From JAJZGK01 sp035538795 (GTDB lineage Bacteria; Pseudomonadota; Alphaproteobacteria; Rhodospirillales; Magnetospirillaceae): DNA of 64,000 nt. The translations under genes and the position numbers were made by a program. Of this stretch, positions 24,396 through 32,895 are shown in pieces (within the stretch, counting starts at the first letter, position 1; each line of letters starts with the position of its first letter). Location of the stretch: positions 114,706 through 178,705 of the forward strand of contig DATLJS010000004.1 in NCBI GenBank assembly GCA_035538795.1. The letters run 5' to 3'. The notes beneath the pieces are model-generated. The model ran no database searches. It saw only the letters and a list, made by a program, of their open reading frames with translations, and was not told the origin of the DNA.

Positions 24396-25239
24396 GACGG
24401 GCAAGCCGTTCCTGAAGAGCGGGATGATAGGGAACGACGGCAGAGGGAGCCGGCGGACTGATCTCCTCCAACCGTTCCAACGCCGCCGCCATGGCCTCTG
24501 CGCCCACCTGTGCGGCGGCGAAGGCGTCGGCCTGAAATTCCCAGCGGCGGCGCAGCGGCGCCAGCAGCGGACGCCCCTGGCGAACGGCGACCCAGGCCGC
24601 CACCGTCAGGGCAGCCACCGGCCAGACGCCCCAATGCGCCGCCATCAGCGCGAACAGGGCCATCCAGAAAAAAAATCCGCCCGCAAGCCATTGCTCTTCG
24701 TGACGCAAACGGCAATGCCCGGCCTCATGGGCCAGCACGGCCGTCTGAAGCTCGAACGGCAAGCCTTGGCACAGAGCCGGAGAGAAGACGATCCGCCGCC
24801 GCCAGGGAGCCCCGGCGAAACCGGCATTGGCCTTGCCTTTGGCCTTGGCGTCGGACAACCAAAGCCCTGCCTCGGCAAGACCGCAACGCCGCAGCATATC
24901 TTGCAATGTCTCATCGCGTAGCAACTCGCCCTCAGGCGGCAGCCAACGCCGCCAGCAATCGCCGCCCGCCCACAACACGGCCAACAATCCCCAATGCCCG
25001 GGCATCAGGAAGGCGAAGGCCAGCAGACGGAACGTCCAGAAAGCGTAAGGCACGAAGAACAGGCTCCATTGGGCAACCCGATGATTGTGGTAGCCGCTCA
25101 AGGCTGGAGCAATGCGCCTTTGGTGCAAGGAAGCGGGGACGGCGAACCGCCCCCGCAAGTCGGACGGGCTTGGAAGAAGCACGAGCCTGCCATACGCAGG
25201 CAGACCCGGCATATCAAAACGGAACCACCGCTCTGACAT
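24382..25239 (-). CDS. M48-family membrane metallopeptidase
   Basis: A 285-residue protein with the zinc motif HEAGH (VLAHEAGHCRLRHEEQW), the third zinc ligand in EFQADAFAA and at least three membrane segments (VAQWSLFFVPYAFWTFRLLAF, GLLAVLWAGG, FFFWMALFALMAAHWG). M48 peptidases of the HtpX/BlaR type cleave membrane or periplasmic proteins. The start may be the ATG at 25212 just after the stop of the upstream outer-membrane gene. The listed ATG overlaps that gene by 26 nt. Co-transcription with the outer-membrane gene suggests a role in maturing a component of this block, but that is inference. Confidence 0.85.
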   Translation of the reverse strand: MSERWFRFDMPGLPAYGRLVLLPSPSDLRGRFAVPASLHQRRIAPALSGYHNHRVAQWSLFFVPYAFWTFRLLAFAFLMPGHWGLLAVLWAGGDCWRRWLPPEGELLRDETLQDMLRRCGLAEAGLWLSDAKAKGKANAGFAGAPWRRRIVFSPALCQGLPFELQTAVLAHEAGHCRLRHEEQWLAGGFFFWMALFALMAAHWGVWPVAALTVAAWVAVRQGRPLLAPLRRRWEFQADAFAAAQVGAEAMAAALERLEEISPPAPSAVVPYHPALQERLARLRSL

Positions 25240-26107
25240 TGAAGAAATCGCCGCCGACGTCGTTATGCGTCAGGATCTCACGATTATACGTGGCGGTCAG
25301 GCTGATGCCCTCGAAGGCGTAGCCGACGATGGGACCGGCCCCCAGATTTTGAACCATGCTGCCAGACACCTTCGCACCGTTCTTTTCATCCTTGGCCAAC
25401 TGGTTTTCCTGATAGGCGCCCAGACCGAGGGTCCATTTCCCGATGGTCTTGGTGGCGGTATAATCCACGGCGATCTGGTCGCCCGACTGATAATGGGTCG
25501 AATCGTCCTTGCCGTTATAGTCGTAATGGATGTCGGCGCTCAGGTTCCAGCCGTCATGCAGCCAACTGATGCCCACCGTCGGTTCGATGGTCCAATAGCC
25601 GTTGCCGGATCCCAGACCGCCGTTGCTGGGCGGATGAGCCGGCGACGAACTGGCGTCGTCCAAATAGACGGCCAGACTGGTGGCGACGTGAAAATCGTTG
25701 GGCAGCGCCCAGGACAAAGCTCCGGGGATCAGCACGGTGTTGAAATTGCCCCAATGGCTGTTGCCCTGGGTGATGGTGTCGCTGCTGGCGGAAACGTTGT
25801 CGAACGGCTGGGCGATGCCCATGGCGTAATCGGCGCCCAGCACCTTGACGCCGGGATTCCACAACAGAATCGGCACGTCGACGTAGGCGTCGACCTTCAG
25901 GCTCGTCTTATTGCCCGAATTGTTCGTGCCCTGGTAGGACAGGAAATAGCTGTTGTTGATGAAATAAAACCCTTCGGGCGGCAACGCTCCGGCAGCCAGT
26001 CCCTCGCCGATGCCGCGCAGATGCGGATCCCACAATTCGGTGGCCATGGCCGTGGCGCCGTTCAAAAGACATCCGGCCAGAACGGCCGCACCCCAATATC
26101 GTTTCAT
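25214..26107 (-). CDS. Outer-membrane beta-barrel protein, phenol-degradation MetA-like
   Basis: A 297-residue exported barrel protein: signal peptide ending AMA near residue 22, PEGFYFINNSYFLSYQG, VDVPILLWNPGVKVLGADYAMGIAQPF, PTVGISWLHDGWNLSADIHYDYNG and a final ...FNVRAVVPF. It fits the SphA/MetA-like transporter family often seen in aromatic or alcohol degradation clusters; P. putida has a similar gene in its ped region, as I recall. It may let hydrophobic alcohols through the outer membrane. The ATG at 26107 has GGGGAGA upstream. Confidence 0.82.
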   Translation of the reverse strand: MKRYWGAAVLAGCLLNGATAMATELWDPHLRGIGEGLAAGALPPEGFYFINNSYFLSYQGTNNSGNKTSLKVDAYVDVPILLWNPGVKVLGADYAMGIAQPFDNVSASSDTITQGNSHWGNFNTVLIPGALSWALPNDFHVATSLAVYLDDASSSPAHPPSNGGLGSGNGYWTIEPTVGISWLHDGWNLSADIHYDYNGKDDSTHYQSGDQIAVDYTATKTIGKWTLGLGAYQENQLAKDEKNGAKVSGSMVQNLGAGPIVGYAFEGISLTATYNREILTHNDVGGDFFNVRAVVPF

Positions 26108-26469
26108 TGACGGATCTCCCCATTGAACCCGTTGTTCCGGGTCTAAACTGATTGAGCCGCGCCGTCGCCTGAAAGACATTTCACGCAAATATTGGACAAG
26201 CAGCGCTGTCGTCACAATCCAACAGCTTTGCCACAAAATGGAATAGGTACTTTAGTCACCTTATTGCGTCGCACAAAAACAAGAACAAACTAAAACCATT
26301 GTACTTTTGTTGAACACCATCTTTTTCCCGCCCCGTCGACATCAAACCCGCGCCTCTCCGCATGCTACTTTTTGCCAATTGCACAGAGCGCCTTGAAAAG
26401 CGCTGAATGTCATAAGGATGGAGCCCATCGGACGGCCCGATCCTCAACGGCAATGCAGGGAGTGTTTCC
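26108..26469. promoter_or_regulatory. Divergent region between outer-membrane gene and pqqA
   Basis: A 362-nt AT-rich region with no gene visible. It holds GTACTTTAGTC (26247-26257) and GTACTTTTGTT (26301-26311), both on the plus strand and 54 nt apart, matching the motif of the block. An AGGGAG ribosome binding site precedes pqqA. Confidence 0.55.
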
Positions 26470-26544
26470 ATGAAGTGGGTCAAGCCTGATTACTGCGACG
26501 TGCGTCTCGGCTTCGAAGTCACCGCCTACGTCTTCGTCCGCTGA
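26470..26544 (+). CDS. pqqA: PQQ precursor peptide PqqA
   Basis: A 24-residue ribosomal peptide from which PQQ is made. It starts MKWVKPDYCDVRLGFE and ends VTAYVFVR. Glu16 and Tyr20, spaced ExxxY as in all PqqA peptides, are the two residues joined by PqqE. It has a good ribosome binding site (AGGGAG). It is too short for ordinary gene calls. It is followed by a strong hairpin and then pqqD, and is separated from pqqBC and pqqE. Confidence 0.97.
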   Translation: MKWVKPDYCDVRLGFEVTAYVFVR

Positions 26545-26552
26545 TGCAGCGT

Positions 26553-26580
26553 GAAGGGAGCCGGTCAACCGGTTCCCTTC
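26553..26580 (+). terminator. Hairpin between pqqA and pqqD (attenuator)
   Basis: A 12-bp stem (26553-26564 with 26569-26580, one G-U pair) with a TCAA loop, followed by TGTCTTTCC. It is weak as a full terminator, so partial read-through is likely. This would give far more pqqA transcript than pqqD, which suits a precursor peptide. Confidence 0.75.
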
Positions 26581-26605
26581 TGTCTTTCCGGGAGAACCCC
26601 GCCCC

Positions 26606-26905
26606 ATGACGGAAACCAAGACCTTGCACGAAGCCGACGTGACCAGTTCGGACATCGTCGAACTGTCTCCCATGTTTCTCATGCGCTGGGAAGAGCCCCA
26701 GCAAAGCCATGTGCTGCTGTATCCCGAAGGCTTGGTGAAGCTGAACGAAAGCGCCGCCGCCATCCTGGAGCAATGCAAAAGCCCCAGCAGCGTCAACGAG
26801 ATCGTCGGGCGGCTGTGCAACCTTTATCGCGTCAACGATATCGAAAGCGACGTGATGGACTTCATCGCCACCAGCCTGGAAAAAGGCTGGCTGCGCCGGG
26901 CATAG
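26606..26905 (+). CDS. pqqD: PqqD, PqqA-binding chaperone
   Basis: A 99-residue RiPP recognition element that binds PqqA and presents it to PqqE. Family features are seen: IVELSPMFLMRWEEPQQSHVLLYPEGLVKLNESAAAILEQC and VMDFIATSLEKGWL (winged-helix ending in a conserved GW). Ribosome binding site GGGAGAA. Its neighbour pqqA lies 61 nt upstream. Confidence 0.96.
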   Translation: MTETKTLHEADVTSSDIVELSPMFLMRWEEPQQSHVLLYPEGLVKLNESAAAILEQCKSPSSVNEIVGRLCNLYRVNDIESDVMDFIATSLEKGWLRRA

Positions 26906-26956
26906 AAAGGCATTTTCGCCAGACCGCCCAAGGGGCAACGCCCTTTACCGTTCCCC

Positions 26957-29575
26957 TCATCCCACCAGATGCGCTAGAAGCGAGCGCAGACGCGCCGGCT
27001 TCAGCGGCTTGTTCAGCAGATGGGCGCCGATGGATTTGACCTCGGCCATCACTTCGTCGGAACGATCGGCGGTCAGGATGACGGCGGGCGTATCGCAATT
27101 CAGCCGGGCGCGGATTTCCTGAACCGCTTGAATGCCGGTCCGGCCGTCGTCCAGATGGTAATCCGCCACCACCAGCTGCGGCCGGGCGTCCGGCAGAAAC
27201 GCCGCCGCCACCTGGTTGGAATCGCCCGCGGCGGACACCCAGCAGCGCCACCCCTCCAGCAAGGCCCTCATGCCGTCGCGCTCGTCCTCGTCGTTCTCGA
27301 TGACCAGAATGCGGGCGCCGTCCAGCTTGTCGGCGCCGGCAGGAAGGCTGATGGGGGCTTTGGCCGCCCGCTGTCTTTCGTGGGCTTTGGCGTCGTCGCC
27401 ATAGGGAATGACTACGCCGAACATCGAGCCGACGCCCAGGCGGGAGCGCACCTGGATATCGTGCCCCAGACGCCGGGCGATGCGCTCGACGATAGCCAGC
27501 CCCAGACCGATGCCGCCGTCGCGGCCGTGGCTGTCCTGGGCCAGACGACGAAACTCCTCGAACACTTCCGACAGCTTGTCGTCGGGAATGCCGATGCCGC
27601 TGTCCCACACCTGCACGGCAATGCCTTGAGGCAGGCGGCGGCAACCGATAAGAATGCGGCCCTTGGGCGTATAGCGCATGGCGTTGCTGAGGAAATTGCG
27701 CAGAATGCGCAGCACCAGCAAGGGATCGGAGCGAACCGCCCCGCCGCATTTCACCCAGCGCAGTTCCAGCCCCCGCGCCGCCGCCTGGGCCGAGGTTTCC
27801 TTGACCAGCATGGCCATCAGATCGTCGAGCATGAAATCGGCGACCTGCGGCACTTGCGCCCCGGAATCCAGCTTGGAAATATCCAGCAGCGCCGTCATCA
27901 GTTCCTCGACCGAATCCAGGGCGCGCACCACGTTCTCCACATAGCCGCGATTACGGCCCGAGATGCGGGTTTCGCTCAAGGCTTGAGTGAAGATGCGGGC
28001 GGCGTTCAGGGGCTGTAAAAGATCATGGCTGGCGGCGGCGATGAACTTGGTCTTGCCCATGTTGGCGGCTTCCGCCTCAGCCTTGGCGACGCGCAGGGCT
28101 TCCTCGGCCTGGCGGCGCTCTTCCACCTCCTGTTGCAGCTTGGAATTGACCGTGGTCAGTTCGATGGTGCGTTCGGCCACCCGGCGCTCAAGATTTTCCT
28201 TGGCTTCGCGCAGTTGCATGGCCGACTTCTTGCGCTCGGTGATGTCCTGGATCAGGGCGATGAAGCCCTGCACTTCGCCATCCGGCCCGAAATGCGGAAC
28301 ATAGGTGGCCAAAGCCACTTCGATAGCGTGGCGCATGGTGGGCAGCACGATCTCGAAGGTGACGAGACGCCCGGCCAGCACTTCTTCGACGTAGAAGCGG
28401 CGAGCTTCGTAAAGTTCGTCGCCCAACACGGTGCGCATATGCCGCCCGTTGATCTCGCTGCGCGGCCGGCCGAACCATTCCTCGTAAGGCTTGTTGGTAA
28501 AGCGGTAACGCTGCCCGGTGTCGACATAGGCGATCAAGGCCGGCAAAGCGTCGGTGATCAGGCGGATGCGCTGCTCGCTGTCGCGCAGCGCCCATTCCGC
28601 CGCCTTGCGTTCGGTGATGTCGGTATAGGTCGCCACCATGCCGCCGTCGGGCAGCGAGTTCATTTGGATTTCCAGCACCCGTCCGTCGTCGCCCATCTGC
28701 TCCATACAGACGCCGCCGGCCATCTGGCCATGCAGAATCTGCGGGCGGATGGCGGGCAAATGCGCCAATCGCTGTAAAGGCCGCCCCACGGCCAATTCGT
28801 CTTCGGCAATGTTCAGAAGCTTGAGGAAACGCTCGTTCCAGGCCAACAGGCGGCGCTCGGCATCGACCACGGAAATGCCCTGGGCGATATTGTCGAAAGT
28901 GGCCTCCAGAATAGCGCTTTTCGCCGCAAGCTCCCGTTCGCGCTGACGGCGCTCGGCCAGTTTGATGGCGGTGATGTCGGTGTATATGGCGACGCTGCCG
29001 CCGTCGGCGGTGGGACGTTCCCGGATTTGCAGCCAACGCCCATCGGACAGCTTCAGGATGAACAGTTCTTCCGGATTGTGGTGGTTGAGCAGCCGCCGCT
29101 GAAGAGGCGAGGTCATGCCCATCTCGTGGCCGTCGAACAATCCCAGCGCCTGAGCCCGCTCGGCCAAAGCCGAAAACGGCACGCCCGGACGGATGATTTC
29201 GCTCAGGCCGGGCCAGAATTCCCGATATTTGGAATTACACATCAGCAGCCGGTCTTCACTGTCAAACAGCACGAAGCCCTCGCTGGTGGATTCGATGGCC
29301 GCAATCAGGCGCATCTCGGCGGTTTCCGCCACTTCTTTGGCCATGCTGAGGGCGCGGTTGGTCTTGGCCAGTTCGCGCAAAGCCAGTTCCAGCTCGGACG
29401 TACGGTCGCGCACCCGTCCTTCCAGAACGATCGCCGTTTGAAACAGGGAAAAGGCGTTGCCCTGGAAGTCCATGCTGCGTTCGACCCGATCGATCAGCAC
29501 CTTGTTGATCTTGCGCAGCTTGGCGTTTTCCCGCTCAAGCTCGGCGACGCGCTGCTCCAGAGCCGTCTTCATCAT
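26957..29575 (-). CDS. NahK/ErcS-type PAS hybrid sensor histidine kinase
   Basis: An 872-residue soluble hybrid kinase without membrane segments: a coiled coil (1-90), three PAS domains (about 90-210, 215-330 and 335-455, the third ending in DITERKK), another coiled coil (455-510), a HisKA domain with AAASHDLLQPLN (phospho-His near 520), an HATPase domain (DSGIGIP, GGIGLGLAIVERI) and a C-terminal receiver with phosphoacceptor in VVADYHLDD. This arrangement matches NahK/ErcS kinases, which regulate quinoprotein ethanol oxidation in Pseudomonas. Its ATG overlaps the FIST gene stop. It probably passes phosphate to one of the NarL-type regulators, perhaps through a separate phosphotransfer protein, since no Hpt domain is seen. 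Confidence 0.9.
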   Translation of the reverse strand: MMKTALEQRVAELERENAKLRKINKVLIDRVERSMDFQGNAFSLFQTAIVLEGRVRDRTSELELALRELAKTNRALSMAKEVAETAEMRLIAAIESTSEGFVLFDSEDRLLMCNSKYREFWPGLSEIIRPGVPFSALAERAQALGLFDGHEMGMTSPLQRRLLNHHNPEELFILKLSDGRWLQIRERPTADGGSVAIYTDITAIKLAERRQRERELAAKSAILEATFDNIAQGISVVDAERRLLAWNERFLKLLNIAEDELAVGRPLQRLAHLPAIRPQILHGQMAGGVCMEQMGDDGRVLEIQMNSLPDGGMVATYTDITERKAAEWALRDSEQRIRLITDALPALIAYVDTGQRYRFTNKPYEEWFGRPRSEINGRHMRTVLGDELYEARRFYVEEVLAGRLVTFEIVLPTMRHAIEVALATYVPHFGPDGEVQGFIALIQDITERKKSAMQLREAKENLERRVAERTIELTTVNSKLQQEVEERRQAEEALRVAKAEAEAANMGKTKFIAAASHDLLQPLNAARIFTQALSETRISGRNRGYVENVVRALDSVEELMTALLDISKLDSGAQVPQVADFMLDDLMAMLVKETSAQAAARGLELRWVKCGGAVRSDPLLVLRILRNFLSNAMRYTPKGRILIGCRRLPQGIAVQVWDSGIGIPDDKLSEVFEEFRRLAQDSHGRDGGIGLGLAIVERIARRLGHDIQVRSRLGVGSMFGVVIPYGDDAKAHERQRAAKAPISLPAGADKLDGARILVIENDEDERDGMRALLEGWRCWVSAAGDSNQVAAAFLPDARPQLVVADYHLDDGRTGIQAVQEIRARLNCDTPAVILTADRSDEVMAEVKSIGAHLLNKPLKPARLRSLLAHLVG

Positions 29576-30729
29576 TCCTCCCGCCGGCCGATGGCGACGC
29601 CAGTAAAGGTCTGATTGACATGCATGGCGTGGAACTGTTCGCCATAGGTATGGAAGCCCACCACGTTGTTGGCCACCATCAGGTCGGACACCGTCTTTTC
29701 CAGTCCCTTCTTGCGCATTTCAAGGCCGCGGAACAGGCAGTCGCAGCCGATGATCACTTCTGGTTGCCGGATGTTCTGACGCAGATCGTCGAACAGCCGC
29801 CCCAGGTCTTCGGAAATATCCAACGCTTTGGCCACGGTCAGCACGATGCCTTCGTCGATGGCGCAGAAAAAGGTCAGACTGTTGTCCGGATTGACCTTCT
29901 GGATCGACCGCACATACGGCACGTTGCCGACCCGCACCACCACCGGATGGTTGGCGAACACCATCGGTGTCAGAGGCTCGGCCTCGAGTCCGACCATGCG
30001 GGCATATTCCTCGGCGGCCGGTTCGGCATTGATCTCGCGGACGATCCGCCGCGCCGGATCGGCCTCGGTCACCACCATTTTCTCGCTGCCGCTGGCGAAG
30101 TGCTCGGTCTTGAAAACCCGGAAAGGGTGGTTGGTGGCCACCAGCATCAGGATGGCGGAATGGCGGTGCAGGCCGCCGTCCCATAAAATGTTGGTCTGGC
30201 GGAAGCTCAATTCGTCGCCCGCCGAACCGCCGAACAGGGGAATCGGCCCCAATTCGCGATGCAGGGCGCTGACGACGTTCTCCTCGCAGGCATCCAGCCC
30301 ATCGATCAGCAGCATGGCGAATACCTGCCCCTGCGGCCAATCCGGCGCCTTGATCTCCAATTCGCGCAGGCATCCCTGCACCAGCGCGGGCCCGTCGGCG
30401 ACGCTGAACAGACGGGTGTCGGGAATGCGGCGGGCTGCGACATGGAAATCCGGGGCGGCGAAGCTGACGCCCGTCACCGTGCCGTGGGTGTATCCCTCGG
30501 GCGTGATCTCGCCCGCCGTGGTGCAGCCCACCACCAAGGTCTGACCGAATTCCCGATGCACAGCCTCGACCAGTTCGGGCGTCGCCCGTTCCGGCGTGAT
30601 GAACAGCAGAACCAGCGACAGATCGTCCTGTCTCAGATCGCGGGCCAATTCCGACGCCACCTGCGCCGGATCGGTGGCCGTCGTCGCGCCACGGCGGATT
30701 TTTTGATCAAGGGACTGAGACAAAGGCAT
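29572..30729 (-). CDS. FIST-domain protein, partner of the hybrid kinase
   Basis: A 385-residue cytoplasmic protein with an N-terminal FIST domain (LSLVLLFITPERATPELVEAV, FGQTLVVGCTTAGEITPEGY, VFAMLLIDGLDACEENVVSAL, PLFGGSAGDELSF) and a C-terminal FIST_C domain (YARMVGLEAEPLTPMVFANHPVVV, VIIGCDCLFRGLE, NVVGFHTYGEQFHAMHVNQTFTGVAIG). FIST proteins are thought to sense small ligands and couple to kinases. It lies next to the kinase with overlapping ends, as in Pseudomonas erc genes. I chose MPLSQ at 30729; the longer frame runs into the DUF779 gene. Confidence 0.88.
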   Translation of the reverse strand: MPLSQSLDQKIRRGATTATDPAQVASELARDLRQDDLSLVLLFITPERATPELVEAVHREFGQTLVVGCTTAGEITPEGYTHGTVTGVSFAAPDFHVAARRIPDTRLFSVADGPALVQGCLRELEIKAPDWPQGQVFAMLLIDGLDACEENVVSALHRELGPIPLFGGSAGDELSFRQTNILWDGGLHRHSAILMLVATNHPFRVFKTEHFASGSEKMVVTEADPARRIVREINAEPAAEEYARMVGLEAEPLTPMVFANHPVVVRVGNVPYVRSIQKVNPDNSLTFFCAIDEGIVLTVAKALDISEDLGRLFDDLRQNIRQPEVIIGCDCLFRGLEMRKKGLEKTVSDLMVANNVVGFHTYGEQFHAMHVNQTFTGVAIGRREE

Positions 30730-30757
30730 AACCGGCACCAAGGTCGGAACGGGAAAA

Positions 30758-31150
30758 CTACAGATGGGCCGCTGGTCCGACGGCTGGCGGACCAGCCTTT
30801 TCCAGAGCGGCGCATTCATCGTCGCTGAAGACACGCGACCGGGTCAAGAAGCGCACGCCTTCGGGAATTTCCAGCGAGAAGCTGGCGCCCCGGCCTGGCA
30901 CCACGTCGATGATCAACTGGGTATGGGCCCAATATTCGAACTGCGCGCCGCCGATGTAGAACGGCATGCCGTCGATAGCCCCCAGCAGAACGTCGTTTTC
31001 ACCGATGCGGAATTCCCCCTGGCGGAAGCACATGGGAGCGCTGCCGTCGCAGCAGCCTCCGGATTGGTGGAACATCACCGGACCGTGCATGCGCACCAGT
31101 TTGCGGATCAGTTCGATGGCGGATGGGGTCGCGGTCACGCGGTCTATCAT
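30758..31150 (-). CDS. DUF779 family protein, aldehyde dehydrogenase-associated
   Basis: A 130-residue protein with the conserved cysteine cluster HQSGGCCDGSAPMCF, followed by FRIGENDVLLGAIDG and FEYWAHTQLIIDVVPGRG. This family is commonly found beside acetaldehyde/aldehyde dehydrogenase genes. Its function is unknown. The cysteines may bind metal or be redox active. The ATG at 31150 has GGGAGG upstream. It lies between the aldehyde dehydrogenase and FIST genes, after a terminator-like hairpin. Confidence 0.9.
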   Translation of the reverse strand: MIDRVTATPSAIELIRKLVRMHGPVMFHQSGGCCDGSAPMCFRQGEFRIGENDVLLGAIDGMPFYIGGAQFEYWAHTQLIIDVVPGRGASFSLEIPEGVRFLTRSRVFSDDECAALEKAGPPAVGPAAHL

Positions 31151-31170
31151 GGCGGGCCTCCCTAGGAAGG

Positions 31171-31205
31171 AAAAAAGGGGGGTGGATTGCAAACATCCAC
31201 CCCCC
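31171..31205 (-). terminator. Terminator-like hairpin after the aldehyde dehydrogenase
   Basis: An 11-bp perfect stem (GGGGGGTGGAT/ATCCACCCCCC) and a run of six T in the leftward direction. It should reduce transcription into the DUF779, FIST and kinase genes. Confidence 0.9.
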
Positions 31206-31237
31206 AGTCGCTCACGAGGCAAACAAGGTAATCAGAC

Positions 31238-32758
31238 TTAGAAGAAGCCCAGAGCGTTCGGGCTGTAGCTGACCAGCAGGTTCTTGGTCTGCTGATAATG
31301 GTCCAGCATCATCTTGTGGGTTTCGCGGCCGATGCCCGACTGCTTGTAGCCACCGAACGCGGCATGAGCCGGATACAGGTGATAGCAGTTAGTCCAGACG
31401 CGGCCCGCCTTCAGATGACGGCCGATATGATAGGCGTCGTTGCCGTTGCGCGACCACACGCCGGCGCCCAGCCCATAGAGGCTGTCGTTGGCGATGTGGA
31501 TGGCGTCGTCACGATCCTTGAACTTGGTGACGGACACCACCGGGCCGAAGATTTCTTCCTGGAAGATGCGCATCTTGTTGTTGCCGACGAAGATGGTCGG
31601 CTTGACGTAATAGCCCTTCTCCAGATCGCCGCCCAGATGGTTGCGCTCGCCGCCGGTCAGGCAGGCGGCGCCTTCCATCTTGCCGATGTCGATATAGGAC
31701 AGAATCTTCTCCAGCTGATCCACCGATGCCTGGGCGCCGATCATGGTCGAAGCGTCCAGCGGGTTGCCGGCGATGATCTTTTCGACACGGGCCACGGCCT
31801 TTTCCATGAACCTGTCGAAAATGGCCTCGTGGACCAGAACGCGGGACGGACAGGTGCAGACCTCACCCTGGTTCAGAGCGAACAGGGCAAAGCCCTCCAG
31901 CGCCTTGTCCAGGAAGGCGTCGTCTTCGTTCATCACGTCGGGCATGAAGATATTGGCCGACTTGCCGCCCAGCTCCAGGGTCACCGGAATGATGTTTTCC
32001 GAAGCGTACTGCATGATCAGGCGGCCGGTGCTGGTCTCGCCGGTGAAGGCGATCTTGGCAATGCGCGGGCTCGAGGCCAGCGGCTTGCCGGCTTCGATGC
32101 CGAAGCCGTTGACCACGTTCAGAATACCCGGCGGCAGGATGTCCTTGAGGATGTCCATCAGCACCATGATGCTCATGGGAGTCTGCTCGGCCGGCTTCAG
32201 AACGATGCAGTTGCCGGCGGCCAGGGCCGGAGCGATCTTCCAGGCGGCCATCAGGATCGGGAAATTCCAGGGAATGATCTGGCCGACCACGCCCAGAGGC
32301 TCGTGGAAATGGTAGGCGACGGTGTCGCCGTCGATCTCGCCCAGGGTGCCTTCCTGAGCACGGATGCAGCCGGCGAAGTAGCGGAAATGGTCGATGGCCA
32401 GGGGAATGTCGGCGGCGCGGGTTTCGCGGATCGGCTTGCCGTTGTCCAGGGTTTCGGCGGTGGCCAGAAGCTCCAGATTGCGTTCCATGCGGTCGGCGAC
32501 GGCCAGCAGCACGGCGGCGCGGTCGATTACCGATTTGTGTCCCCACGCATCCTTGGCGGCGTGGGCCGCATCCAGCGCCTTCTCCACGTCCTCGGCGGTG
32601 GAACGCGCCACTTCGCATAGAACTTCGCCATTGATCGGGGTGGTGTTGGTGAAATATTGCCCCTTGACCGGAGCCACCCACTCGCCACCGATAAAGTTCT
32701 CGTAGCGGGTGCGGAAGCCGGTCTGCTTGCGGACGCTGTCCAGGGCCTGTTGGAACAT
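31238..32758 (-). CDS. NAD-dependent aldehyde dehydrogenase
   Basis: A 506-residue enzyme of the ALDH superfamily that oxidises the aldehyde made by the alcohol dehydrogenase to the acid. Motifs: IPWNFPILMAAWKIAPALAAGN, FTGETSTGRLI, catalytic Glu in LELGGKS and catalytic Cys in NQGEVCTCPSRVL, with EEIFGPVVSV near the end. It is close to ExaC/AldA-type acetaldehyde dehydrogenases, judged from the neighbouring DUF779 gene. The ATG has AGGAGGA upstream. Its 137-nt promoter region holds a GTAC site and an AGACT/AGTCT inverted repeat. Confidence 0.96.
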   Translation of the reverse strand: MFQQALDSVRKQTGFRTRYENFIGGEWVAPVKGQYFTNTTPINGEVLCEVARSTAEDVEKALDAAHAAKDAWGHKSVIDRAAVLLAVADRMERNLELLATAETLDNGKPIRETRAADIPLAIDHFRYFAGCIRAQEGTLGEIDGDTVAYHFHEPLGVVGQIIPWNFPILMAAWKIAPALAAGNCIVLKPAEQTPMSIMVLMDILKDILPPGILNVVNGFGIEAGKPLASSPRIAKIAFTGETSTGRLIMQYASENIIPVTLELGGKSANIFMPDVMNEDDAFLDKALEGFALFALNQGEVCTCPSRVLVHEAIFDRFMEKAVARVEKIIAGNPLDASTMIGAQASVDQLEKILSYIDIGKMEGAACLTGGERNHLGGDLEKGYYVKPTIFVGNNKMRIFQEEIFGPVVSVTKFKDRDDAIHIANDSLYGLGAGVWSRNGNDAYHIGRHLKAGRVWTNCYHLYPAHAAFGGYKQSGIGRETHKMMLDHYQQTKNLLVSYSPNALGFF

Positions 32759-32895
32759 GACGGTGATCCTCCTGTCAGATGTTTTTCTGACCGCAAGTCA
32801 GCGCCAAGAACCGTCGAACATCAATCCGACGAAGGTACAACAAACCCCGGATTCAGGCCCTTTTCAGACTAAAGTCTAAGACCGCCCGCTCCATC
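32759..32895 (-). promoter_or_regulatory. Promoter/operator region of the aldehyde dehydrogenase operon
   Basis: Contains GTAC at 32835-32838 and AGACTAAAGTCT at 32866-32877, the latter resembling the ACTAAAGTC end of the 20607 site. The response regulator gene ends just upstream. Confidence 0.45.
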
